Positions 7,290 through 15,844 of a stretch of DNA of 64,000 nucleotides are shown in pieces (the stretch's first letter is position 1; each line of letters opens with the position of its first letter). The position numbers and the translations under genes were made by a program. The notes under the pieces were generated by a model. The model was not told the origin of the DNA. It worked only from the letters and a program-made list of their open reading frames with translations, and searched no databases. Source of the stretch: Thermosipho ferrireducens (lineage in GTDB: Bacteria > Thermotogota > Thermotogae > Thermotogales > Fervidobacteriaceae); assembly GCF_017358165.1 (NCBI RefSeq), contig NZ_CP071446.1, positions 1,116,001-1,180,000 of the forward strand. The letters are read 5' to 3'.

Positions 7290-8273
7290 ATGAAAATTAA
7301 GGATATAGCGAAATTAGCAGGTGTTTCTGTGGCTACAGTGTCAAGGGTCTTTAATGATCCAGAAAAGGTAAAGCCGGAAACCAGAAAGAAAGTTTTGAAA
7401 GTGGTGGAATCAGTTGGTTATAGTCCTCATGCAGTTGCAAAATTTTTAAGAACTAAAGAGACCGGGCTATACGCATTAACTGTTATGGGTACTGTGGAAG
7501 ATGTGTTTGAAGATACATATTCCACAAAATTTTTAAAAGGTGCTGTTGAGTATTTTTCAAAGCATGGAAAAAAGATAGTTATAGATGTATATTCTGGGGA
7601 GAATATTCTTGAATATTATAAATCCATTGTTAACAGTAAACTTTTTGAAGGAGTTATTCTTCTCGATATTGTAGATAATGATCCGCGTATAGATTATTTG
7701 AAAAGTACAAATTTCCCATTTGTATGTGTGGGTCAGAACAACAAAAACAATTTCATATATGTGGATACAGATAATGTTACAGGAGGTTTTTTGGCTGGAA
7801 AACATTTATATGAAATAGGATGTAAAAAGGTATTGTATATAGGTGGGTATGCGGAATTACCTTTTGAAAGATTAAGGCTTGCTGGTTTTAAAGATGCGTG
7901 TAAAAAATTTGGTATGAAATGTGAAATAGAATATGCAAATTTTAAGGAACAAATGGTGCATGACATAATCGAGAGATATATTTCAGATAATAGATTTCTA
8001 TTCCAGGGAATTTTTTGTGATTCTGACATAATGGCGTATACCGCATATATTTCCTTAAAAAATTATGGGATCGATGTTCCAGTTGTAGGATTTGATAATA
8101 TAAGGCTTTCGGAAATTGCTTCTATAACGACTATAGATCAGAATATAATGCTTGTTGGGTATAAAGTTGCTGAAAAACTCCACAAACTTTCTTTAGGAAA
8201 GGAGGTTAAATCGGAAATTGTACCTGTAAAACTTGTTATCAGAAATAATACCGCTGTTTTTCTCAACTTATAA
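7290..8273 (+). CDS. LacI/GalR-family transcriptional regulator
   Basis: 327 residues. The N-terminal helix-turn-helix and hinge region 'IKDIAKLAGVSVATVSRVFN' is the LacI signature. A periplasmic-binding-protein-like sensor domain follows, with 'GFDNIRLSEIASITTIDQN' near the C-terminus. The ATG at 7290 is 9 bp after AGGAG; an ATG at 7281 is too close. It probably represses its own promoter and the transport and phosphorylase genes behind it, released by a sugar or sugar phosphate (inference). The spacing to the binding-protein gene is only 15 bp. Confidence 0.93.
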   Translation: MKIKDIAKLAGVSVATVSRVFNDPEKVKPETRKKVLKVVESVGYSPHAVAKFLRTKETGLYALTVMGTVEDVFEDTYSTKFLKGAVEYFSKHGKKIVIDVYSGENILEYYKSIVNSKLFEGVILLDIVDNDPRIDYLKSTNFPFVCVGQNNKNNFIYVDTDNVTGGFLAGKHLYEIGCKKVLYIGGYAELPFERLRLAGFKDACKKFGMKCEIEYANFKEQMVHDIIERYISDNRFLFQGIFCDSDIMAYTAYISLKNYGIDVPVVGFDNIRLSEIASITTIDQNIMLVGYKVAEKLHKLSLGKEVKSEIVPVKLVIRNNTAVFLNL

Positions 8274-8288
8274 AAGGGAGGGATTTTT

Positions 8289-9503
8289 ATGAAAAAGGTG
8301 TTAGTTGTGATTTTTTCAGCGTTATTATTTGTAAGTCTGTTTGGTGTAGTTACTATTACCATTTCTGGTTGGCCTGGTAACCCAGTGGAAGAGGCAGCCA
8401 TTAAAGAGGCGGTGGATCTTTTCAATTCTACACACAGTGATATAAAAATAAATTGGGAGCCCATTCCTGGAGATTATAAGCAAACTCTTATGACAAGACT
8501 TTCTGGAGGAACCGGTCCTGATCTGTTTTATGTAGATGTTTATGTTTTTGAGGAACTTGCAAGGAAAAATGTGTTATTACCTCTTGATGCTTTTATAAGA
8601 AAAGATAAATTTGACCTTAACCAATTCTATTCCTCACTTATAAATGCATTTACTTACAATGGCCGAGTTTATGGAATTGCCAAAGATTTCTCCACTCTGG
8701 CAGTGTACTATAACAAAGAAATATTCGATAAGTATGGGGTACCATATCCAACAAGCAACGATACCTGGGATGACTTTTTGAATAAAGCTTTGATGTTAAA
8801 GAAAAAAGGTTTTGAAACACCGCTTGTGCTCGCTGCAGATTTCAATAGAGTCATTCCATTTATATTGAGCTTTGGTGGAAGATTAGTTAAAGATGATTTG
8901 TCAACAGCTCTTGGGGAACCTAAATCACGCAAAGGATTAAAATTCTACACTGACCTTGTTACAAAATACAAAGTAGCTGCTGAACCTTCTACTCTTGGAG
9001 TTGGTTGGATAGGGGAAGCGCTTGCAACAGAAAAAGTTGCACTTGGTATGTCGGGACCATGGACTTATGGTTATATGAAAGGTGCATATCCAGACACATT
9101 GAAAAAAATGGGAATAGTTGAAATGCCACGTGGCGAGAAAAAAGCAACGATGATTTACACAGTTTCATGGTCGATAAATAGGCAGACAAAGCATAAGGAA
9201 GAAGCCTGGGAAGTCTTAAAATTCCTCGTGACTAAAGGTCAGGAAATATTTGTCGAAAAAGCAGGTGTTTTAGCGTCAAACAAGAAAATAGCAGAAAAAG
9301 ATACAGATCCTATGAAACAACCATTCTACAAAGGTGCTGAATATGGACACCCGTGGAGAGTCCCAACAGTTACAGGTATATTCTCAATTGCCAATGATCA
9401 AATCAACAGTTTGTTAAAAGACGTCTTTGCCGGAAAAATAACAGTTGATAAAGCGATAAATACCATAGTTAAAAACTATAATAATTGGGTGCTTGGAGAG
9501 TAA
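8289..9503 (+). CDS. ABC transporter sugar-binding protein (family 1, MalE-like)
   Basis: 404 residues with a typical signal peptide (MKKVLVVIFSALLFVSLFG) and no lipobox cysteine, so it is a soluble periplasmic protein. Family 1 solute-binding features include 'LSGGTGPDLFYVDVYVFEELA', 'YGIAKDFSTLAVYYNKEIF' and 'WTYGYMKGAYPD'. The Shine-Dalgarno sequence GGGAGGG is strong. It is the first transport gene of the operon and is followed by a terminator-like hairpin, as is common where binding protein is needed in excess over permease. The phosphorylase in the operon suggests an alpha-linked glucose disaccharide as substrate. Confidence 0.93.
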   Translation: MKKVLVVIFSALLFVSLFGVVTITISGWPGNPVEEAAIKEAVDLFNSTHSDIKINWEPIPGDYKQTLMTRLSGGTGPDLFYVDVYVFEELARKNVLLPLDAFIRKDKFDLNQFYSSLINAFTYNGRVYGIAKDFSTLAVYYNKEIFDKYGVPYPTSNDTWDDFLNKALMLKKKGFETPLVLAADFNRVIPFILSFGGRLVKDDLSTALGEPKSRKGLKFYTDLVTKYKVAAEPSTLGVGWIGEALATEKVALGMSGPWTYGYMKGAYPDTLKKMGIVEMPRGEKKATMIYTVSWSINRQTKHKEEAWEVLKFLVTKGQEIFVEKAGVLASNKKIAEKDTDPMKQPFYKGAEYGHPWRVPTVTGIFSIANDQINSLLKDVFAGKITVDKAINTIVKNYNNWVLGE

Positions 9504-9512
9504 TATTGCTTA

Positions 9513-9540
9513 GAAAGTGGGGCCCTCCCCACTTTCTTTT
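9513..9540 (+). terminator. Intra-operon terminator or mRNA-stabilising hairpin
   Basis: A perfect 10-bp stem, GAAAGTGGGG/CCCCACTTTC, has a CCCT loop and is followed by TTTT. It sits between the binding protein and permease genes and would let only part of transcription continue, giving more binding protein than permease. Confidence 0.8.
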
Positions 9541-9563
9541 AATGAATGAGGGGGTATCAAAAA

Positions 9564-10724
9564 TTGAAATGGCGAACTAAAGAAGCATTATATGGATACA
9601 TATTTTCGTTACCTATGATTCTTGTTTTTTTGATTTTTCTGATATACCCTATAATAATGTCTGTATATTATAGTTTTACAAATTATCAACCTTTAGAAGC
9701 TCAGAAATTTAATTATACATTTGACCCGAAAGAAGCGATAGAATTTCATACTGGCTATTTTATAGAAGATGCACCATCTTTGGAAGAGTTAAAAAGTGTA
9801 TTTGATCCTGTGTCATTTGTTGAGGTTGATGTAGGGGTAAATCTTGACGAAAATCAAAAAGAAGCAATAAGAAAATACTTTAACGTTGATCTTCTTTTGA
9901 AAGATTTTATCGAGAATAAACTCGATATTGAAATAAAGATTTCTGATTTTATGAAACGTTATATGAGTAAAGAATCATCACTTTTTTCAAAATATATACC
10001 TGATTTTGTTGGGGTGAATAACTTTAAAAGACTTTTAAAAGATGATTTGTTTTGGACTTCACTCTGGAATACTATTTTATATACCATAATAGTTGTACCT
10101 GTGCAAACATTGCTGGCTGTAATTTTGGCCGTGGCAGCCAATCTAAAAATTCGTGGAGTTAATTTTTACAAATTGGTATTTTTCATTCCTTCGATAACAT
10201 CTTCGGCAGCAATATCTATGATTTTTCTTCTAATTTACTCAAAACCTGGTATATTGAATAGGTTACTTGTTACTTTGTCCGGTGGCAGATTTGTTCCAAT
10301 AGATTGGTTGAATGAGCCAAAAGTAGCTCTTTTTGCTATTATGATGATGAATATATGGACAACAGCAGGGTATTTTATGGTAACTTTTCTTGCAGGTCTT
10401 CAGGATATTCCCAGCTCAATATACGAAGCAGCGAGGATAGATGGTGCAAATGCCTGGAACACTTTCTGGAAAATTACTTTTCCGCTCTTGAGGCCTCAAA
10501 TTTTATTTGTTTCAATAATGGGAACCATAGGCTGTATGCAGGTTTTTGATCAAATTTATTTTCTTATAAAAAACTTAAGAAATATCACTATTTCATTTTA
10601 TATTTATAAAAATGCATTCGAGTATGGAAGAATGGGTTATGCTTCTGCACTGGCATTTGTGTTATTTGGAATAATATTGTTAATAACAATGGTTCAAAGA
10701 AAAGTGGTTAAAGAAGAATATTAA
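9564..10724 (+). CDS. ABC sugar transporter permease, MalF-like
   Basis: 386 residues, longer than the common ~290-residue sugar permease. An extra domain of about 120 residues is inserted after the first membrane segment ('PMILVFLIFLIYPIIMSVYYSF'), in the position of the periplasmic P2 loop of MalF. The permease core carries the EAA loop 'SSIYEAARIDGANAWNTF', which contacts the ATPase. The TTG at 9564 follows GAGGGGG by 9 bp; an ATG 18 bp upstream is too close to a ribosome site. No ATP-binding subunit lies nearby, so a shared MalK/MsmK-type ATPase elsewhere must serve this porter. Confidence 0.92.
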   Translation: MKWRTKEALYGYIFSLPMILVFLIFLIYPIIMSVYYSFTNYQPLEAQKFNYTFDPKEAIEFHTGYFIEDAPSLEELKSVFDPVSFVEVDVGVNLDENQKEAIRKYFNVDLLLKDFIENKLDIEIKISDFMKRYMSKESSLFSKYIPDFVGVNNFKRLLKDDLFWTSLWNTILYTIIVVPVQTLLAVILAVAANLKIRGVNFYKLVFFIPSITSSAAISMIFLLIYSKPGILNRLLVTLSGGRFVPIDWLNEPKVALFAIMMMNIWTTAGYFMVTFLAGLQDIPSSIYEAARIDGANAWNTFWKITFPLLRPQILFVSIMGTIGCMQVFDQIYFLIKNLRNITISFYIYKNAFEYGRMGYASALAFVLFGIILLITMVQRKVVKEEY

Positions 10725-10741
10725 ATCTGGAGTGTGAAACT

Positions 10742-11623
10742 ATGAAAAAGTGGACAATTGCTCGAATAATATCTTATATAGTTTTAATAGCTTATGTTGT
10801 AATATCTCTTTTCCCCTTTTTATGGGCATTTCTTGTTTCGCTTACGCCAATGACTTACGTGGATGAGAATGGTGAAACTCGTGGTGTAGATATTATGAAA
10901 TGGCCTCCTCAAATAAGATTGTTTCCACCAAAAGCATTTGGTGCTCCTTTGAGCTTTAAAAATTATGTAGAAATATTCAGAGTAGTACCTTTATATGGAA
11001 GATGGGTTCTGAATACCGTGATATATGCTTCTTTACTTACTTTAGGAAATTTAATACTTGATACGTTAGGAGGTTACGCTTTTGCTCGTTTGAGGTTTCC
11101 GTTAAAAAATATAATATTTACTTTGTTCCTTGCAACTATGATGGTTCCATTTCAGGTTACAATGATACCTTTGTATAATATGCTTGTGAAATATGGACTG
11201 ATCAATACCTATCGTGGATTGTTTTTGCCAAAACTAACCAACGTATTTGGTCTTTTCCTTATGAGACAATTCTTTTTAAATTTCCCAAAAGAACTGGAGG
11301 AAGCAGCAAGAATAGATGGAAGTTCCATACCAGGGATATTTTTTAAAATAGTTATTCCAAACGCAAAACCAGCAATTGCTGCATTGTCAATTTATACTTT
11401 TATGGGGGCATGGAATGAGTTTATGTGGCCACTTATAGTAACTTCGAGAAAAGAAATGTTTACTCTCACCATGGGATTGAACTTTTTCAGAGCAACTTAT
11501 TATACTTACTGGCAATACATGATGGCGGCTTCTCTTTTCATGACAGTTCCAATGTTAATAATATTTTTATCTTTCCAGAAGCAATTTATTGAAACGGGAA
11601 AAGCAATAGCCGTAAAAGGTTAA
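10742..11623 (+). CDS. ABC sugar transporter permease, MalG-like
   Basis: 293 residues with six predicted membrane segments. The EAA motif is 'PKELEEAARIDGSSIPGIFF', and the C-terminal end 'QFIETGKAIAVKG' is typical of MalG-type permeases. It forms the heterodimeric channel with the upstream MalF-like protein. An early periplasmic loop with 'TYVDENGETRGVDIMKWPP' fits the maltose/trehalose branch. The two permease genes are separated by 17 bp, with GGAGTG before the ATG. Confidence 0.93.
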   Translation: MKKWTIARIISYIVLIAYVVISLFPFLWAFLVSLTPMTYVDENGETRGVDIMKWPPQIRLFPPKAFGAPLSFKNYVEIFRVVPLYGRWVLNTVIYASLLTLGNLILDTLGGYAFARLRFPLKNIIFTLFLATMMVPFQVTMIPLYNMLVKYGLINTYRGLFLPKLTNVFGLFLMRQFFLNFPKELEEAARIDGSSIPGIFFKIVIPNAKPAIAALSIYTFMGAWNEFMWPLIVTSRKEMFTLTMGLNFFRATYYTYWQYMMAASLFMTVPMLIIFLSFQKQFIETGKAIAVKG

Positions 11624-11644
11624 ATTTTAGAAAGGAGGAGTTTG

Positions 11645-12298
11645 GTGGTTAAAGCCTGTATATTTGATCTTGATGGAGTTTTAGTTGACACTGCCAGATA
11701 CCACTATTTAGCATGGAAAAGACTGGCAAAAGAGATGGGATTCGATTTTACGGAGGAGGATAACGAAAGACTGAAGGGAGTCAGTAGAATGCGTTCTCTG
11801 GAAATCTTACTGGATATAGGGAAAATAAACGTCTCTGAAAAACAGAAATTAGAGCTTGCAGAAAGAAAAAATTCATGGTATGTTGAATATATTTCAAAAA
11901 TGAATGAGTCAGAGATTTTGCCAGGGGTAAATGACTTTTTAAATCTTTTAAGAAAAAGTGATATAAAAATTGCAGTGGCTTCAGCCAGTAAAAATGCAAA
12001 AATTATTATAGAAAAAACGGGATTGGGAAAATATTTAGATATTTTAGTTGATGGGACTCAAATTCAAAATGCAAAACCAGACCCTGAGATATTTTTAAAA
12101 GCAAGTCAACTATTAGGAGTAAAGCCTGAAAATTGTGTAGTGTTTGAAGATTCAATTGCTGGAATAAAAGCCGCGAAAGCCGCAGGTATGAAATGTATTG
12201 GTGTTGGTGATTCAGAAAAGCTCTGGATGGCGGATAAGGTGATACCGGATTTTCTTGGAGTGGATTTGAAAGTTCTGGATTTTGAGGGAGGAGTTTAA
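11645..12298 (+). CDS. pgmB: Beta-phosphoglucomutase
   Basis: A 217-residue HAD-superfamily enzyme. The N-terminus 'FDLDGVLVDTARYHYLAWK' is characteristic of beta-PGM: D8 is the nucleophile and D10 the general acid/base. Later motifs are 'VASASKN' (motif II Ser), 'QNAKPDPEIF' (motif III Lys) and 'VFEDSIAGIKAAKAAGM' (motif IV acids). It converts beta-glucose 1-phosphate to glucose 6-phosphate, exactly the product of an inverting GH65 phosphorylase, which is the next gene. The GTG at 11645 has AAAGGAGG six bases upstream; a TTG three bases earlier is possible. Its stop lies 2 bp before the GH65 start. Confidence 0.92.
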   Translation: MVKACIFDLDGVLVDTARYHYLAWKRLAKEMGFDFTEEDNERLKGVSRMRSLEILLDIGKINVSEKQKLELAERKNSWYVEYISKMNESEILPGVNDFLNLLRKSDIKIAVASASKNAKIIIEKTGLGKYLDILVDGTQIQNAKPDPEIFLKASQLLGVKPENCVVFEDSIAGIKAAKAAGMKCIGVGDSEKLWMADKVIPDFLGVDLKVLDFEGGV

Positions 12299-12300
12299 AG

Positions 12301-14574
12301 ATGTGGAAAATAGTTCAGGATAGTTATGATAGGGTAAAGAACAGAAATTATGAGACAATATTTACATTAGCAAATGGTTACAGAGGTTTTCGCGGTTACA
12401 ATGAGTTTTCGATGTTTAGAGACAAAGGAAATTATATAGCAGGTATATTTGATAAAAGTACAGCTCAGGTTCCTGAACTGGTTAATTTTCCTGATCCTCT
12501 GGAAGTTAATTTTTACTTAGATAATACAAAATTAAGTGTTGATGACCTGGAATTTAAGTATTTTACGAGAACACTTGATATGAAAAATTCAGTTCTTATT
12601 ACTGAGGTTGAATTTAAAATCTCTGAAAAAAAGCATATTAGAATAAAAGCTGAAAGGTTTGTTAGTAGAAATAACATACACCGTTATGGTGTGAGGTATA
12701 TAATTTCTGGAAACTTTGAGGGGAAATTGCTGGTAGAGAATGTTATTGATGGTCGTACGACTAACGGAACTTTTGATCCTATAAATAGAGTAAGACATTA
12801 CAATATAATTGAAAAAAGAAATATGTCACCAGGTTTACTGATGGTTTCAAAAACAAAGGACTCAGGAATAACTGTGGTAGAAGCGAATAATTTATTGATT
12901 TTTTCTAATAATGACAATGTTGCAAAGAACAGAAGATATGAGGAATTTGGAGACTATATAAGGGAGATTTATGAAGTTTTTATGATGCCTGGTAAAAATT
13001 ATATATGTATTAAGTACGGAGTAACTTATACAAGCAGGGAAATAGAGGATCCTGTAAAAGAAGCTTTAGTTGATTTGGAGGAATTTATTTTAGAGGGCTT
13101 TGATATAGAATTGGAACGCCATAAAGAAATTCAGAAAAAAATATGGGAAAAGATAAATGTGAAAATAGAAGGTGACGAATTAGCTGATAAAGCATTGAGA
13201 TTTAATTTATTTCACCTTGCATCATGTGGTAGTGAGTATGATGCAAAGGTAAGTATAGGTGCTAAAGGATTACACGGTGAAGGTTATAAAGGTCATGTGT
13301 TCTGGGATACTGAAACTTTTATGTTTCCATTTTTCCTTTATACTCAACCGTGTATAGCTAAAAATTTGTTGATGTATAGATACAATACCTTAGAAGGAGC
13401 AAGGGAAAATGCTTTTGAAAATGGATACAGTGGGGCACAATTTCCGTGGGAATCAGCAGAGGATGGTAGAGAAGTTACTCCAAAATGGGGATTGGATTAT
13501 TATGGTAATCATGTGAGAATATGGACAGGAGATGAAGAGTACCATATAAATTCAGATATAGCGGTGGCGATATTCGATTATTATAGAGCTACCGGTGATG
13601 AAGATTTTATGATAAATTACGGTATAGAGCTTTTAGCGGATACGGCTAAATTCTGGGCTTCTCGTGTAGAATACAATCAAAAGTTTGACAGGTATGAAAT
13701 AAACAGGGTAATAGGTCCAGACGAATTCCACGAACATGTTAATAACAATGTTTATACAAATTACCTTGCAAAATGGCATCTTAGTAAAGCTTATGAGTTT
13801 CTCAAATGGCTTGAGAAACGTTCCCCTGAAAAATTTGTAAAACTTATTACTGGATTAGGTATTTCAAAATCCGACATTAATGAATGGCTGGAAATTTCTA
13901 AGAAAATATACATTCCGAAAAGAGAAGATAGTAGTCTTATAGAACAATTTGAAGGGTACTTTAAATTGAAAGATTATGTAATCACAGAGTATGATGAAAA
14001 TGGAATGCCAAAATGGCCAAAAGGTGTAAATCTTTCAAAGTTGAATGAAACAAAATTAATAAAACAACCCGATGTGATTATGTTAATGCTTCTTTTGCAG
14101 GAGGAATTTACTCTTGAAGAAAAAAGGGTGAATTATGAATATTACGAGAAACGAACTATGCATAAATCATCCCTGAGTCCATCCATTTATTCGATTATGG
14201 GGATCAAAGTAGGAGATACACACAATGCATACAAATATTTTATGAAAACGGTACTTGTTGATCTTGAAAATAACCAGGGAAACACAGAGCTTGGATTACA
14301 TGCAGCTTCAGCAGGTGGAGCGTGGCAGGCGGCGGTGTTTGGTTTTGGAGGATTGAGTGTGGATAAAAATGGAATGTTGCATTTTGATCCGTGGTTACCA
14401 GAGCATTGGCAGAGCTTAAGTTATAAAATATTCTGGAAAGGATTGCAGATGGTAATAACAGTTAAAAAGGAAAAAATTATTATTACATATGGAAAAGAAA
14501 TAGAGGTTTTCGTAAAAGGACGAAAGGTGAGGATTTTACCCGCTTCTGAAAATGTTTTTCCACTGGAAAATTAA
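12301..14574 (+). CDS. GH65 disaccharide phosphorylase (trehalose/maltose/kojibiose type)
   Basis: 757 residues, the normal GH65 length. The protein has an N-terminal beta-sandwich ('ETIFTLANGYRGFRG'), an (alpha/alpha)6 barrel with 'GHVFWDTETFMFPFF', and a small C-terminal beta domain. The catalytic acid is E475 in 'VIGPDEFHEH', followed by 'VNNNVYTN'. 'KQPDVIMLMLLL' and 'GNTELGLHAASAGGAWQA' form the phosphate and glucose sites. The reaction is phosphorolysis of an alpha-glucosyl disaccharide to beta-glucose 1-phosphate plus glucose. The exact linkage cannot be read from these motifs. It ends the sugar operon, and an IS element begins 30 bp after its stop. Confidence 0.9.
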   Translation: MWKIVQDSYDRVKNRNYETIFTLANGYRGFRGYNEFSMFRDKGNYIAGIFDKSTAQVPELVNFPDPLEVNFYLDNTKLSVDDLEFKYFTRTLDMKNSVLITEVEFKISEKKHIRIKAERFVSRNNIHRYGVRYIISGNFEGKLLVENVIDGRTTNGTFDPINRVRHYNIIEKRNMSPGLLMVSKTKDSGITVVEANNLLIFSNNDNVAKNRRYEEFGDYIREIYEVFMMPGKNYICIKYGVTYTSREIEDPVKEALVDLEEFILEGFDIELERHKEIQKKIWEKINVKIEGDELADKALRFNLFHLASCGSEYDAKVSIGAKGLHGEGYKGHVFWDTETFMFPFFLYTQPCIAKNLLMYRYNTLEGARENAFENGYSGAQFPWESAEDGREVTPKWGLDYYGNHVRIWTGDEEYHINSDIAVAIFDYYRATGDEDFMINYGIELLADTAKFWASRVEYNQKFDRYEINRVIGPDEFHEHVNNNVYTNYLAKWHLSKAYEFLKWLEKRSPEKFVKLITGLGISKSDINEWLEISKKIYIPKREDSSLIEQFEGYFKLKDYVITEYDENGMPKWPKGVNLSKLNETKLIKQPDVIMLMLLLQEEFTLEEKRVNYEYYEKRTMHKSSLSPSIYSIMGIKVGDTHNAYKYFMKTVLVDLENNQGNTELGLHAASAGGAWQAAVFGFGGLSVDKNGMLHFDPWLPEHWQSLSYKIFWKGLQMVITVKKEKIIITYGKEIEVFVKGRKVRILPASENVFPLEN

Positions 14575-14594
14575 AAGAGGTTGTAAGAGATGTG

Positions 14595-14604
14595 TTGTGA
14601 ATGT
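14595..14604 (+). repeat. Left target-site duplication of the IS element
   Basis: TTGTGAATGT here is repeated exactly at 15670-15679, directly outside the other end of the element. A 10-bp duplication fits the IS4 group (about 10-13 bp) and shows that the insertion is intact and probably recent. Confidence 0.88.
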
Positions 14605-14702
14605 GGCCCTGTTTCAAAAATCGTATAAGAATAAGAAAAATGAACTTGAAATATACAATTTTTTTATGAATTTCATGTGAATTTATGTAATTTTATCTAA
14701 TT

Positions 14703-15599
14703 TTATCTAATTTTACATGGAATTATATAAAATTTGTATATTTTTATATGATTTTCTATGAAATTTGTAATATCATTCCACAACTGTGTAAAAAGAAAAA
14801 TATATGCCACATACAGGTTGTACAATAAAAACTTTATTAGTGCCTGTATCCTTGCCATGTCCTCTCTGTAGGCGTATACATATCCCCCAAGCTTTGTTTT
14901 TATGTTTCCAAATAGTCCTTCTATTTCGTTCCTTTCTTTGTATTCTTCATAATCTACTTCTTTCCTGCCTATTGCTCTTTTTCTTATTTTTATTACCTCT
15001 TTTATTCCTCTTTTTTTCAGATACTCCCTCAACCATTTAACATCGTACAGCTTGTCTGCTATGAATTTCTTTCCCTTGAGTTCTATCTTTTTCAATAGTT
15101 TTTTTAGAAGTTTTATTTCACTTGAATAAGCTTTTCCCACTTCCACATACTGAAAAAGTTTGTATTTTCCTTTTGTTAACACTACTTCACATCTAACGTG
15201 GTTCTTTATCTGTCGTACATATGTACCTCTCATCCAGTTCAAGGTAGTATGTTTCTTAAACCCTATTCCTGTACCGTCTACTATAATACTCTCTATCTCA
15301 CACTGAAGTGTGTTGTGTATGAAGTTTATAAGATGTTTTATAATCTCTTCTAATTGAAGAACCCTGTAATGAAAGTCCCTGAGTGATGGAACTTTGTTAA
15401 AGTACATTGTACCTATTTCTAATGTCTCTCTGAATGAAAGTCCCAACAGTTCTTTAAGAACTGCTAATGAAAGTATTAATACATCTGAATATTTCCTAGG
15501 CCTCCCCCTATTGGTAGATTTTTGGGGAAGTTGTGGTAAAATATTTTTGTAGAATTTTTGGATAAGTTTGAATATCTTCTTTATGTTTCTTCTTCTCAT
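14703..15599 (-). CDS. DDE transposase, IS4-like
   Basis: 298 residues. The catalytic aspartates are probably D108 ('IIVDGTG') and D182 ('FIADKLYD'). The C-terminal 'YKERNEIEGLFGNIK' matches the IS4-family Y-(2)-R-(3)-E-(6)-K signature exactly, as Y220, R223, E227 and K234, with E227 the third catalytic acid. A basic N-terminal region (RRRNIKK, RGRPRKYS) probably binds the inverted repeats. The frame is full length and undamaged. There is no good Shine-Dalgarno sequence directly before the ATG; the only GGGAG lies in a hairpin upstream, which probably keeps expression low. Confidence 0.9.
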   Translation of the reverse strand: MRRRNIKKIFKLIQKFYKNILPQLPQKSTNRGRPRKYSDVLILSLAVLKELLGLSFRETLEIGTMYFNKVPSLRDFHYRVLQLEEIIKHLINFIHNTLQCEIESIIVDGTGIGFKKHTTLNWMRGTYVRQIKNHVRCEVVLTKGKYKLFQYVEVGKAYSSEIKLLKKLLKKIELKGKKFIADKLYDVKWLREYLKKRGIKEVIKIRKRAIGRKEVDYEEYKERNEIEGLFGNIKTKLGGYVYAYREDMARIQALIKFLLYNLYVAYIFLFTQLWNDITNFIENHIKIYKFYIIPCKIR

Positions 15600-15628
15600 A
15601 GCAAGGGAGATTATAACATCTCCCTTGC
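15600..15628 (-). promoter_or_regulatory. Hairpin upstream of the transposase start
   Basis: On the minus strand GCAAGGGAGAT and ATCTCCCTTGC form an 11-bp stem around a short TTATA-containing loop, ending 1-2 bases before the ATG. The stem buries the nearby GGGAG. This resembles the protective structures that IS elements use against translation of read-through mRNA (inference). Confidence 0.6.
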
Positions 15629-15669
15629 TTTTTTTCTATACCTTTCCTTCCTATTTTTGAAACAGACCC

Positions 15670-15679
15670 TTGTGAATGT
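15670..15679 (+). repeat. Right target-site duplication of the IS element
   Basis: TTGTGAATGT, identical to the left copy. Its last T is also the first base of the TTGACC -35 box of the tRNA-Leu(CAA) promoter. Confidence 0.88.
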
Positions 15680-15707
15680 TGACCATGGAAATGCTTTATG
15701 TTAAAAT
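15679..15707 (+). promoter_or_regulatory. Promoter of tRNA-Leu(CAA)
   Basis: TTGACC (15679-15684) and TAAAAT (15702-15707) are separated by exactly 17 bp, 13 bp before the tRNA. The IS insertion begins right at its upstream edge and leaves it intact. Confidence 0.8.
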
Positions 15708-15720
15708 ATAAAGCGTGAAA

Positions 15721-15809
15721 GCCGAGGTGGCGGAATTGGGAGACGCGGTTGACTCAAAATCAACTGGGGTTGACGCCCCATGCGGGTTCGAGTCCCGCCC
15801 TCGGCACCA
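15721..15809 (+). tRNA. tRNA-Leu (anticodon CAA)
   Basis: A class II tRNA with acceptor stem GCCGAGG/CCTCGGC and encoded CCA. The anticodon arm GTTGA-CTCAAAA-TCAAC gives anticodon CAA (reads UUG). The long variable arm is GGGGTTGACGCCCC, and the T loop is TTCGAGT. Confidence 0.97.
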
Positions 15810-15813
15810 TATG

Positions 15814-15844
15814 AAAAAGGAGCCTTTAAAGGCTCCTTTTTTGT
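15814..15844 (+). terminator. Terminator after tRNA-Leu(CAA)
   Basis: AAAAAGGAGCC and GGCTCCTTTTTT form a strong stem with a TTTAAA loop, starting 5 bp after the CCA end. Confidence 0.9.

Larger units (their letters stand above)
14605..15669 (-). mobile_element. Complete IS4-like insertion sequence (1065 bp)
   Basis: The ends form imperfect 17-bp inverted repeats: GGCCCTGTTTCAAAAAT on the left and GGGTCTGTTTCAAAAAT read inward from the right, with two mismatches. They flank one transposase gene on the minus strand and are bounded by an exact 10-bp direct repeat. The element lies between the GH65 phosphorylase gene and tRNA-Leu(CAA). A diverged copy of the same right-hand terminus appears at the window's right edge. 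Confidence 0.9.

Noticed and set aside
14804-15040. Plus-strand open frame opposite the transposase
   Set aside because: It is Leu/Cys-rich nonsense antisense to an intact transposase, with no ribosome site or family signal.
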